41,438 nucleotides of DNA. Source: Oscillatoriales cyanobacterium PMM_0080 (GTDB taxonomy: Bacteria > Cyanobacteriota > Cyanobacteriia > Cyanobacteriales > Microcoleaceae). How positions within the stretch are numbered: position 1 is the first letter of the stretch; the number at the start of each line of letters is the position of its first letter. Shown here in pieces: positions 7,928 through 16,221 of this stretch. A model generated the notes under the pieces. The model searched no databases and was not told the origin of the DNA. It saw only the letters and a program-made list of their open reading frames with translations. The DNA lies in the NCBI GenBank assembly GCA_949127775.1, contig CASBQF010000152.1, forward strand, positions 1 through 41,438. The letters are read 5' to 3'. Made by a program: the position numbers and the translations under genes.

Positions 7928-8929
7928 TTAATGATTGTGGCGTTTTTGATGCCATTGCCAAGCATGGGATATAATATCCTTAATATCGGGATATTCGGGA
8001 CGCCAACCCAAGATTTTGATGGCTTTCTCGCTACTACCAACCAAAGCAGGCGGGTCTCCCGGACGCCGATCGCACTCAACAGCCTTAATCTCTTTTCCCG
8101 TCACTTGGCGGGCCGTTTCTATCACCTCTTTTACCGAAAATCCGCCGCCGTTACCCAAATTAAAGAAATCGGATTTGCCGCCATTTAGCAAATATTCCAA
8201 TCCCAAAATGTGAGCCGACGCTAAATCGTTAACGTGAATGTAATCGCGGATGCAAGTACCATCAGGAGTATCGTAGTCGGTGCCGAAAATTGCGATCGAA
8301 TCTCGTTTCCCCAAAGCAGCTAGCAACACCAGCGGGATGAGGTGAGTTTCTGGATTGTGATCCTCTCCTAGCAACCCGTTCGGATCGGCTCCAGCCGCGT
8401 TAAAATAGCGGAAACAAACAGACTTGAAATCGTACGCAGGGTCAAAATCTGATAAAATGCGTTCTACCATTAACTTAGTAGCACCGTAGGGATTGATCGG
8501 ATTTTGTGGGTGGTCTTCTGTGAGAGGAATTTTCTCAGGTACGCCGTAAGTCGCGCAAGTAGAAGAAAACACAAATTTCTTGATGTCAGCAGCGATCATC
8601 GCTTCCAAAAGGGTGATTGTGCCGATGACGTTGTTGCGGTAATATTTAGCTGGGTCGGTAACAGATTCGCCGACGTAAGCGTAGGCAGAAAAGTGCATTA
8701 CCCCTGCAATGTCATGGGTTGCAAATAGGTTGTCGAGTAGAGCGCGATCGCTCGTATCGCCAACTACCAACCCCACTTCCAAAACCTGCTCTACTAAATC
8801 TTGGTGGCCGTAAACTAAATTATCCAAAATTACCACGCCGTAACCTGCATTTTTTAGTGCTAATACTGCGTGAGAGCCAATATATCCAGCTCCGCCTGTT
8901 ACCAAAATAGTTGGTTTTTCTGCACTCAT
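7928..8929 (-). CDS. galE: UDP-glucose 4-epimerase
   Basis: A 333-residue extended short-chain dehydrogenase. The NAD-binding TGGAGYIG is at residues 11-18, the catalytic triad region SSTCATYG at 122-129, and YxxxK as Y148-GAT-K152. It also has the GalE-typical RYFNAAGADP and DGTCIRDYIHVNDLA. Length and motifs fit the family closely. It interconverts UDP-glucose and UDP-galactose in the cytoplasm and so supplies a donor sugar to the glycosyltransferases downstream. Start at MSAEKPTILVTGG, with an AGGTAG-like sequence about 6 bases upstream. It is the first gene of the minus-strand glycan block. Confidence 0.95.
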   Translation of the reverse strand: MSAEKPTILVTGGAGYIGSHAVLALKNAGYGVVILDNLVYGHQDLVEQVLEVGLVVGDTSDRALLDNLFATHDIAGVMHFSAYAYVGESVTDPAKYYRNNVIGTITLLEAMIAADIKKFVFSSTCATYGVPEKIPLTEDHPQNPINPYGATKLMVERILSDFDPAYDFKSVCFRYFNAAGADPNGLLGEDHNPETHLIPLVLLAALGKRDSIAIFGTDYDTPDGTCIRDYIHVNDLASAHILGLEYLLNGGKSDFFNLGNGGGFSVKEVIETARQVTGKEIKAVECDRRPGDPPALVGSSEKAIKILGWRPEYPDIKDIISHAWQWHQKRHNH

Positions 8930-8983
8930 TTTATTCTACCTTGTTTTGTAACTGTAACTGTCGATGAGATTGTAAACAGGGTT

Positions 8984-9132
8984 CAGTTAAGCCGATCCCC
9001 CCTAGCCCCCCTTCTTAAGGGGGGGACAAGAATCAGATTAACGTCAACGCTTATTCCCATTTTTAATTGGGGGACAAGAAAGCTCTCAAAGTCCCCCTTC
9101 TTAAGGGGGATTTAGGGGGATCGGCCTTAACT
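8984..9132. repeat. MITE-like element with CAGTTAAG...CTTAACTG ends
   Basis: CAGTTAAGCCGATCCCCC near 8984 is matched by GGGGGATCGGCCTTAACTG near 9114-9133 as imperfect terminal inverted repeats. Inside are two copies of a CCCCCTTCTTAAGGGGG palindrome, at about 9006-9024 and 9092-9109. No coding potential is seen. The right terminus merges directly into the heptamer array at 9127-9175. Confidence 0.65.
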
Positions 9133-9175
9133 GTTAACTGTTAACTGTTAACTGTCAACTGTTAACTGTCAACTG
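9127..9175. repeat. TTAACTG/TCAACTG heptamer array
   Basis: Seven consecutive 7-bp units in exact phase (five TTAACTG and two TCAACTG). The first unit is the terminal sequence of the adjoining inverted-repeat element. The array ends 6 bases before the stop codon of the small gene at 9182. Confidence 0.8.
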
Positions 9176-9181
9176 AAAAGT

Positions 9182-9385
9182 TCAATCGATAAACTTGAGG
9201 CGACCAATTTGGATATAGTCAAATATCCGATTAATTTGATATCGATCCTCTTCGGAAAGTTTATCATCTGATAGGATAGCAGAGGTCAAAACTAAATGTT
9301 CCCTGCGAGCAATCTTGCCAGACGCGACAATCCGATCGACCATTTGAGTAATTGTTAAGTTGGATTTTTTTGGAGATGTTGGCAT
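9182..9385 (-). CDS. Small conserved cyanobacterial hypothetical protein
   Basis: A 67-residue, mostly helical charged protein with no signal peptide or membrane span. The segments ITQMVDRIVASGKIARREH and LSEEDRYQINRIFDYIQIGR look like a short helical domain family that I recall as common and often multicopy in filamentous cyanobacteria; no function is known to me. It begins at ATG with a plausible upstream region and is not a shadow of a larger gene. It stands alone between galE and gloB. Confidence 0.65.
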   Translation of the reverse strand: MPTSPKKSNLTITQMVDRIVASGKIARREHLVLTSAILSDDKLSEEDRYQINRIFDYIQIGRLKFID

Positions 9386-9608
9386 TTATTTATGGCTTTT
9401 ATGTCAGAATAGTTAAACCTGCTTGCAGTTCTTGACCCAAAAATAGTGGATACCAAACCACAAATCAATTTGGGGAACCGCATAAATAAGGTATCAGAGT
9501 TTTACTCCCAAAGATAGATGCGCGGATTTTTAAATTCTGCGTTCTGCCTTCAAAGAGCTTTCAAACTAATCCAATTGTATATTAATTTTCCTAGAGAGGC
9601 AGTCTTAT

Positions 9609-10382
9609 ATGCAGGTTTATCGGCTTCCGGTACTGTCCGATAATTACATTTTCTTGCTGCACGATCGCGATCGCAACATAGCAGCCGTCGTCGATCCAGC
9701 CGTCGCGGAGCCGGTCTTGCAGCAAGTGCGATCGCTCGGAGCCGAATTAACAGCAATTTTCAACACGCACCACCACAGCGACCATGTAGGCGGCAACCAG
9801 CAACTGATCGATCGCTTTCCCCAACTTAAAGTTTACGGCGGCGCCCAAGACCGAGGCAGAATTCCCGGACAACAAGTTTTTTTGCAAGGGGGCGATCGCG
9901 TTGAGTTTGCTGGCAGAACCGCCGAAATCTTCTTTATACCAGGTCACACAAAAGCCCACATAGCCTACTATTTCCCGCCCAGCAACCCAGGGGAAACTGG
10001 CGAATTGTTCTGCGGGGATACTTTATTTGCTGGAGGCTGTGGCAGACTAAAAGAAGGCACTCCCGCTCAAATGTTAGCTTCCCTCGAACAATTGCGAAAC
10101 TTGCCCGACAATACCAGAGTTTGGTGCGCTCACGAATACACGCTGACAAATTTGCAATTTGCCCTGAGTGTAGATGGTGATAATCTTGAGTTACAGCAGC
10201 GTTTGCGCGAAGTCAAAGAAGCGCGCAGTCGATCGCAACCCACAATACCATCCTCGATCGGCATTGAGAAAAAGACCAACCCATTTTTGCGCTGGGATTT
10301 TCCCAGCCTCCAATCAGCCGCCAACAGCCACGATCCCGTCCAAACCTTCGCTCGATTGCGCGGCATGAAAGACCGATTTTGA
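9609..10382 (+). CDS. gloB: Hydroxyacylglutathione hydrolase (glyoxalase II)
   Basis: A 257-residue metallo-beta-lactamase-fold protein. The binuclear zinc motif [10 protein letters not shown] begins at about residue 53. Later metal ligands are in [13 protein letters not shown] and [15 protein letters not shown], and the last His is in WCAHEYT. The C-terminal glyoxalase II substrate domain is present and ends NPFLRW...RLRGMKDRF. It hydrolyses S-D-lactoylglutathione to D-lactate and glutathione, completing methylglyoxal detoxification in the cytosol. GAGG lies 8-9 bases upstream of the ATG. It is a single gene with no operon partner. Confidence 0.95.
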   Translation: MQVYRLPVLSDNYIFLLHDRDRNIAAVVDPAVAEPVLQQVRSLGAELTAIFNTHHHSDHVGGNQQLIDRFPQLKVYGGAQDRGRIPGQQVFLQGGDRVEFAGRTAEIFFIPGHTKAHIAYYFPPSNPGETGELFCGDTLFAGGCGRLKEGTPAQMLASLEQLRNLPDNTRVWCAHEYTLTNLQFALSVDGDNLELQQRLREVKEARSRSQPTIPSSIGIEKKTNPFLRWDFPSLQSAANSHDPVQTFARLRGMKDRF

Positions 10383-10484
10383 CTAGCACCAAAAGCGGCG
10401 ATAGAATAGTATAGATATTCACATGACCGCAGGACGATCGACATCCCTCAGAGGTTTGAATCGTCACCTTGCTTAAATTGAAAA

Positions 10485-10614
10485 TTCGGCGTTGCTGAAT
10501 TCAGGTATGACTCACTCGCTTAGGCAATCCCTGAAATTTAGTAGGGGCAATTCATGAATTGCCCCTACTGTAAATTTCGGAGGCAAATCATACTCCTTTC
10601 TCAGCAACGCCGAA
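10485..10614. repeat. MITE-like element with 14-bp ends and a 30-bp perfect palindrome
   Basis: TTCGGCGTTGCTGA (10485-10498) and TCAGCAACGCCGAA (10601-10614) are perfect inverted ends. At the centre, 10540-10569 reads identically on both strands over 30 bases (core GGGGCAATTCATGAATTGCC). It is flanked by a further arm pair GAAATTTA/TAAATTTC. The whole element could fold into one long hairpin. It occupies much of the 308-base gap between gloB and the hybrid kinase. Confidence 0.75.
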
Positions 10615-10690
10615 AATTCCTCTGAATTATTGCCGTATAGTTAATGAGCGCGATCGGCTTGGCTAAAAGTAAAACGAGCTTTGTTAGAAG

Positions 10691-13600
10691 ATGAAAAATC
10701 TAGGTAATACTGAATCCCAACCGAAAATCGACCCCTCTGTTTCCACAAACTCTAACAAAGCGATCGCCCCAAACGTGTTATTGCCAACAACAGATGTAGG
10801 GATGGTTTTGCAATTGGCAGACGGGAGCATTCAAGGGTGCAATTCTCGGGCTCAGGAACTCTTGGGAATGACAGCAGAACAGATGCAGGGCAATAGTTCA
10901 ATGAACTGTCCGTGGCAGACTTTGCATGAAGATGGCTCGGATTTTCCCGGCGAGACGCACCCGGCGATGGTGGCGCTGCAAACTGGGCAGCCATGCTCCA
11001 ATGTCATCATGGGATTCTATCAGCCGCAGGGAGAATTGATTTGGTTGAAGCTAAATTCTCAACCTTTATTTCAGGGAGATCGATCGACTCCCTACGCAGT
11101 AATTACCACCTTCGCGGAAATCGCTCAACCTCAGCCACAAGCAGTCACTCACGCGCCCGCTACACAACTGTCAGACACCCTCGAAAGTATTTCCGACGGC
11201 TTCTTTGCTTTGGATAGAGACTGGCGGTTTACCTACGTTAATACTCAAGCGGCGCGGTGGCTGAATCGAACTCCGGCAGATTTGATCGGCAACAGCGTTT
11301 GGGAAGAGTTTCCCGAATCTGCGGGCAGTTTGTTTGAGCAGGAATACCTGCGCTGCGACAGGGAGCAAGTTACAGTTAGTTTTGAATCTTTTTATGAGCC
11401 GCTCAATGCTTGGTATGCAGTGCGAGCTTATCCGATCGCCTCGGGAATTGCCGTTTATTTTCAAGATGTCACCGAACAAAAAGCCGATCGAGCTACTGCG
11501 ATCCTACAAGCGCAAACGGCGTACCAACAACTCGCAGAAATCGAGGCAATTTATGCTAGCGCGCCGATCGGACTTTGCTTTATCGATACCGACTTGCGAT
11601 TTGTCCGCATTAACGATCGCCTCGCAGAGATTAACGGAGTTCCAGCCGCCGCCCACATCGGTAAAACATTGCGCGAAATCTTATCACAACAAGCAGATGA
11701 TTTAGAGCCGCTTTACCGACAAGTTATTGCCACGAAAGTTCCCGTCGAACAGCTCGAAATTCACGGGGAAAACTCAGCACAGCCGGGAGTAGAACGCGAT
11801 TGGCTGTTGAGTCTTTATCCGCTAATATCGGAGGACGATCGAGTGCTGGGCGTGAATGTGACGGTGCACGAAATTACCGATCGCAAACAAGCAGAAGCAG
11901 CTTTGCGCCGCTCCGAGGAACGCTACCGCACTTTGTTTGAGTCCCTAGACGAAGGCTTTTGCGTCATCGAAATGCTGTTTGACGATAACGAAAAGCCGAT
12001 CGATTACCGCTTTTTGGAAGTCAATCCGGCCTTTGAGAAACAAACCGGACTCGTACAAGCTGTCGGTAAAACAGCGCGCGAGCTCATTCCAGGGCTCGAA
12101 GATTATTGGTTTGAGATGTACGGCAAAGTCGTGCTGACAGGGGAACCAGTGCGCTTTGAACACGTCTCGGAAGTGATGAACCGCTGGTTTGAGGTTTCGG
12201 CGTTCCGCACTCCTGAGCCCCAGAGCCGCAAAGTCGCCATACTTTTCCAAGAAATCACCGATCGCAAACAGGCACAAAATCGCCTGCGGCAACAGGAAGC
12301 GCAACTGCGGCTGTTCGTCAAACATTCGCCTGTGGGGGTGGCGATGTTTGACCGCGAGATGCGGTATATGGTGGTGAGCGATCGCTGGCTGGCAAATTAC
12401 GGGCTCGGCGCTCAAAACATTGTAGGTCGATCGCACTACGAGATATTTCCCAATTTGCCCGATCGTTTGAAACAAATCCACCAGCGCTGTCTGGCGGGAG
12501 CAGTGGAAATGTGCAAAGAAGATCCGTTTCCCCGCGCTGATGGCTCGATCAAGTGGTTGCGCTGGGAAATTCACCCTTGGCGAACCAACAGCGGTGAGAT
12601 TGGTGGCATCATGATTTTTTGCGAAGGAATCACCGATCGCAAAAACGCGGAACTCGCCCTCTCGGCGGCCAAACAGCAAGTCACCAATATTATCGAAAGT
12701 ATTACTGATGCCTTTATCGCGATCGATTCACAATGGCGCTATACCTACGTTAATAGCGCTGCTGAAAGACTGCTCGGTCGATCGAGAAACGACTTGTTAG
12801 GTCGATCGATCTGGGAGCTATTTCCCGCCGAGTTAGAATCCAATTCGAGGCTATATCAAGAATTTCATCGAGTAGTTTCCGAGCAAGTTTCTGTCAAGTT
12901 TGAAGAGTTTTCGCCGTCGCTTCAAATGTATATAGAAGTCAGCGCCTATCCAGCAGCCGATGGACTTACGGCTTATTGGAGCGATATTAGCGATCGCAAA
13001 CGCACTGAAGAAGAACTGCGGCAAAAAAATGCAATCTTGAACGTGATTAACGAGTCAGCGCCCACGCCCATTTTTGTCAAAGATCGAGCAGGACGGATTA
13101 TTTATGCAAATCCAGCTACGCTGGAGGTAATGGGCAAATCTGCTGCTGAAGTAATTGGTGGTCGCGATCTCGATTTATACCCAGTAGTAGAACTTGCAGT
13201 CACAGTCACGGAAAACGATCGGCGGATCATGGAATCAGGCCAAACAGAAGTCCTCGAAGAATCTCACGATGGTATTCGGACATTTCTGGTAATGAAAGCT
13301 CCCTATCGCAATGAGGCGGGAGAAGTAATCGGCTTGATTGGCATCTCCAGCGACATCACAAATCGCAAACAATCAGAAGTCGCGCTGCAAGAACAAACTA
13401 AGTTACTGCAAGTAATTATAGACAGCATTGGCGACGGTTTGATTCTCGCCAACCAACAAGGGGAGTTTGTGCTGTTTAACCAAGCAGCCGTGGGGATGTT
13501 TGGTCAGCTAACGAATGAAAAATCCTCTGAGGAATGGTCGAGTACCTACGGACTATTTTTGGCAGACCAAAAAACCCTTTTTCCCAACGATGAACTACCT

Positions 13601-15364
13601 CTCGCCCGAGCAATCAAAGGTGAATATGTAAATGATGTAGAAGTATTTGTCCGCCAAGATTGCGAAAGTCGCTGGGTCAGTATCAGCGGTTATCCGGTAG
13701 TTGATAAAAGCCGCGAAATCACAGGCGGAGTGATTGTCTGTCGGGATATCACAGAACGCAAACAAGCTTTATCAGCGCTGCAAGAGAGCGAACAGCGATT
13801 CCGCAATATGGCGAACAACGCTCCATTTATGGTCTGGGTAACAGACTCCACAGGTTACTGCACATTCTTGAGCGACAACTGGTATAAATTCACAGGTCAA
13901 ACTGAGGAAACAGCTTTGGGATGGGGTTGGATAAACGCAGTGCATCCAGAAGACCGAGAACACGCTCTGAAGGCATTTTTAATCGCCAACGAACGCCAGG
14001 AAGCTTACAGCACGGAATTTCGCCTGGGGCGCCCGGATGGCGGATATTCTTGGGTGCTGGATGCGGCGGTTCCTCGATTTACCGAAAGCGGACAATTTGA
14101 GGGTTATATCGGTTCTGCGATCGACATTACAGAGCGCAAACAAGTGGAAACCGAGCGCGATATGGTTCTGCAATTGGAACAAACTGCGCGCGCCGAAGCC
14201 GAGCGAGCTAACCGGATTAAAGACGAGTTTTTGGCGGTGCTTTCTCACGAGTTGCGATCGCCCTTAAATCCGATTTTAGGGTGGTCGCAACTGCTGCTCG
14301 CAGGCAAGCTGAGCGCGGCTAAAACCACCAAAGCATTGGAGACAATTGAGCGCAACGCCCGACTGCAATCTCAATTAATTGAAGACTTGCTCGACGTGTC
14401 TCGGATTCTGCAAGGGAAACTCAGATTAACCGTCGCTCCGGTGAATGTCGCAACCATTATCTTGTCTGCTTTGGAAACCGTGCAATTAGCAGCCGAAGCT
14501 AAAAAAATTCAAATTCAAACAATCTTAAATCCCGATGTCGGACTCGTTATAGGCGATACCAGTCGCTTACAGCAAGTTGTGTGGAATTTGTTATCGAACG
14601 CGGTGAAATTCACGCCCGAAAACGGTCGAGTTGAAGTTAGATTAACGCAAATTGAACACGAAGTTCAAATTCAAGTCGCCGATACGGGTAAAGGCATTGT
14701 TCCCGATTTCTTGCCCTATGTTTTCGAGCATTTCCGACAAGAAGACGGCGCGACAACTCGCAAATTTGGCGGCTTGGGATTGGGATTGGCGATCGTCCGC
14801 CAACTGATCGAACTTCACGGCGGAAGGGTGTTTGCAGAAAGCCCCGGAGAAAATCAAGGAGCGACGTTTACGGTGAGGTTGCCACTATTAAATGATGATT
14901 CTAGAAGGCAGGAGCAGGAAGCCGTCAATTCATCTGAAAGTGCCGATATTTCATCTTTGCCGCTGGCTGGATTGAGAATTTTGGTAGTAGATGATGAGCC
15001 GGACTCGCGCGATTTTGTCGCCTTCGTGCTAGAGCAAGCGGGTGCAGGGGTGATTTCGGTGTCATCTCCTGCTGAGGCGTTGCTGTCGATCGCCCAAACC
15101 GCACCGGATTTCCTGATCAGCGACATCGGAATGCCCGAGATGGACGGTTATATGCTGATCCGTCACATCCGTACTCAGCTTGGGGCAAAGGGTCGAGAGT
15201 TAGTGGCGATCGCCGTAACGGCCTATGCTGGAGAAGCCAACGAGCGTCAAGTTTTGCAAGCTGGATTTGACAAACACCTATCTAAGCCGATCGATCCGAC
15301 TGAGTTAATTGCGACTGTAGCGCGATCGATCGGCGATCGTAAAACACACACAACAGGTTCGTAG
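10691..15364 (+). CDS. Multi-PAS hybrid sensor histidine kinase with C-terminal receiver
   Basis: A 1557-residue signalling protein. I count about nine successive PAS/PAC units (roughly residues 30-1155), most ending in a D/E-I-T-D/E-R-K linker: DVTEQK, EITDRK (twice), GITDRK, DISDRK, DITNRK, DITERK (twice). A HisKA domain follows with SHELRSPLNP (phospho-acceptor His1186), then an ATPase domain with NLLSNAVKF (N box), DTGKGI (G1) and GLGLGLAIV (G2). A receiver domain has VVDDEPDSR, phospho-acceptor D1478 in ISDIGMPEMDG, and LSKPID. There are no obvious transmembrane helices, so it is probably a cytosolic sensor. The PAS ligands are unknown. A partner response regulator is not in the window. 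The ATG at 10691 lies 8 bases after a weak TTAGAAG. Confidence 0.92.
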   Translation: MKNLGNTESQPKIDPSVSTNSNKAIAPNVLLPTTDVGMVLQLADGSIQGCNSRAQELLGMTAEQMQGNSSMNCPWQTLHEDGSDFPGETHPAMVALQTGQPCSNVIMGFYQPQGELIWLKLNSQPLFQGDRSTPYAVITTFAEIAQPQPQAVTHAPATQLSDTLESISDGFFALDRDWRFTYVNTQAARWLNRTPADLIGNSVWEEFPESAGSLFEQEYLRCDREQVTVSFESFYEPLNAWYAVRAYPIASGIAVYFQDVTEQKADRATAILQAQTAYQQLAEIEAIYASAPIGLCFIDTDLRFVRINDRLAEINGVPAAAHIGKTLREILSQQADDLEPLYRQVIATKVPVEQLEIHGENSAQPGVERDWLLSLYPLISEDDRVLGVNVTVHEITDRKQAEAALRRSEERYRTLFESLDEGFCVIEMLFDDNEKPIDYRFLEVNPAFEKQTGLVQAVGKTARELIPGLEDYWFEMYGKVVLTGEPVRFEHVSEVMNRWFEVSAFRTPEPQSRKVAILFQEITDRKQAQNRLRQQEAQLRLFVKHSPVGVAMFDREMRYMVVSDRWLANYGLGAQNIVGRSHYEIFPNLPDRLKQIHQRCLAGAVEMCKEDPFPRADGSIKWLRWEIHPWRTNSGEIGGIMIFCEGITDRKNAELALSAAKQQVTNIIESITDAFIAIDSQWRYTYVNSAAERLLGRSRNDLLGRSIWELFPAELESNSRLYQEFHRVVSEQVSVKFEEFSPSLQMYIEVSAYPAADGLTAYWSDISDRKRTEEELRQKNAILNVINESAPTPIFVKDRAGRIIYANPATLEVMGKSAAEVIGGRDLDLYPVVELAVTVTENDRRIMESGQTEVLEESHDGIRTFLVMKAPYRNEAGEVIGLIGISSDITNRKQSEVALQEQTKLLQVIIDSIGDGLILANQQGEFVLFNQAAVGMFGQLTNEKSSEEWSSTYGLFLADQKTLFPNDELPLARAIKGEYVNDVEVFVRQDCESRWVSISGYPVVDKSREITGGVIVCRDITERKQALSALQESEQRFRNMANNAPFMVWVTDSTGYCTFLSDNWYKFTGQTEETALGWGWINAVHPEDREHALKAFLIANERQEAYSTEFRLGRPDGGYSWVLDAAVPRFTESGQFEGYIGSAIDITERKQVETERDMVLQLEQTARAEAERANRIKDEFLAVLSHELRSPLNPILGWSQLLLAGKLSAAKTTKALETIERNARLQSQLIEDLLDVSRILQGKLRLTVAPVNVATIILSALETVQLAAEAKKIQIQTILNPDVGLVIGDTSRLQQVVWNLLSNAVKFTPENGRVEVRLTQIEHEVQIQVADTGKGIVPDFLPYVFEHFRQEDGATTRKFGGLGLGLAIVRQLIELHGGRVFAESPGENQGATFTVRLPLLNDDSRRQEQEAVNSSESADISSLPLAGLRILVVDDEPDSRDFVAFVLEQAGAGVISVSSPAEALLSIAQTAPDFLISDIGMPEMDGYMLIRHIRTQLGAKGRELVAIAVTAYAGEANERQVLQAGFDKHLSKPIDPTELIATVARSIGDRKTHTTGS

Positions 15365-15472
15365 TAGGTTCGATCGTTCGGACTTCAGTCCTCTCCGATT
15401 GCTGCACACCTTCGCTGTAGACGGATGAACCCACCAAAAATGATATCTCACCCTTATTCCGTGGGACTTCTG

Positions 15473-15507
15473 TCAACCGTCAACTGTCAACCGTCAACTG
15501 TCAACTC
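15473..15507. repeat. TCAACCG/TCAACTG heptamer array
   Basis: Five consecutive 7-bp units in exact phase, alternating TCAACCG and TCAACTG, in the 219-base gap before rplI. Similar in sequence to the array at 9127-9175. Confidence 0.75.
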
Positions 15508-15583
15508 TTGCTTCACTCTTGCGATCGTCCCTCAAACTTCGCTATTATAAAAAGTTGCAGTTAAAACCCCACAATCAACGATC

Positions 15584-16042
15584 ATGGCCAAGCGCGTCCA
15601 ATTAGTTTTAAACAAAGATGTCAGCAAACTCGGCAAAGTTGGCGACGTAGTAGAAGTAGCCCCCGGTTACGCCCGCAACTACCTAGTGCCCCAAGGAATG
15701 GGATTTAAAGCCACTCCAGGCATTCTCAAGCAAGCCGCCCGCCGCCGCGAAGAAGAAAGACTGCGCCAGCTAGAGCTCAAGCAGCAAGCTGAAGTCCGTA
15801 AAACCGCCCTGGAAGCAGCCGGGCCTTTCATCATCTCCAAGCAAGTCGGCGAAGGAGACGCGATTTTTGGTACTGTCACCAACCAAGAAGTAGCAGAGCT
15901 GATTTTCAACTCTACCAGTCAAGAAGTCGATCGACGCGGCATCACCCTGCCCGAAATTCGCGGCACTGGTACATACAAAGCTGAAATCAAACTTCACGCC
16001 GAAGTTACCGCCGAAGTTGATATTCAAGTTGTTCCGATGTAA
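15584..16042 (+). CDS. rplI: 50S ribosomal protein L9
   Basis: A 152-residue protein, normal for bacterial L9. The N-terminal RNA-binding domain has [17 protein letters not shown] and [17 protein letters not shown] long central helix rich in Arg, Glu and Gln follows, then the C-terminal domain ([39 protein letters not shown]). It binds 23S rRNA on the large subunit. rplI next to dnaB is a familiar bacterial gene order. Its TAA stop runs directly into a heptamer repeat. Confidence 0.97.
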   Translation: MAKRVQLVLNKDVSKLGKVGDVVEVAPGYARNYLVPQGMGFKATPGILKQAARRREEERLRQLELKQQAEVRKTALEAAGPFIISKQVGEGDAIFGTVTNQEVAELIFNSTSQEVDRRGITLPEIRGTGTYKAEIKLHAEVTAEVDIQVVPM

Positions 16043-16220
16043 TTGGGAATTGGGCATTGGGAATTGGGCATTGGGCATTGGGAATTGGTAATTGGGCATT
16101 GTCATTTGTTTTTCTAATAACCAATAACCAATAACCAATAACCAATAACCAATAACCAATAACCAATAACCAATAACCAATAACCAATAACCCATAACCA
16201 ATAACCCATAACTAATAACT
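16042..16220. repeat. Two heptamer arrays filling the rplI-dnaB gap
   Basis: Nine ATTGGGC/ATTGGGA-type units (16042-16104) start on the last base of the rplI stop codon. After 11 unrelated bases, fifteen AATAACC-type units (16116-16220) run in unbroken 7-bp phase and end one base before the dnaB ATG. Units at the distal end vary by one or two bases. Consequently dnaB has no recognisable Shine-Dalgarno sequence. Long open frames across this repeat on the minus strand are artefacts of the periodicity. Confidence 0.85.
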
Positions 16221-16221
16221 A

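Noticed and set aside
7820-8188. Plus-strand open frame of 122 codons overlapping the galE 3' end
   Set aside because: It runs through a repeat and then antisense to galE, with no recognisable domain.
11945-12679. A 244-codon minus-strand open frame inside the hybrid kinase
   Set aside because: It is antisense to well-conserved PAS domains and shows no family features, so it is a frame shadow.
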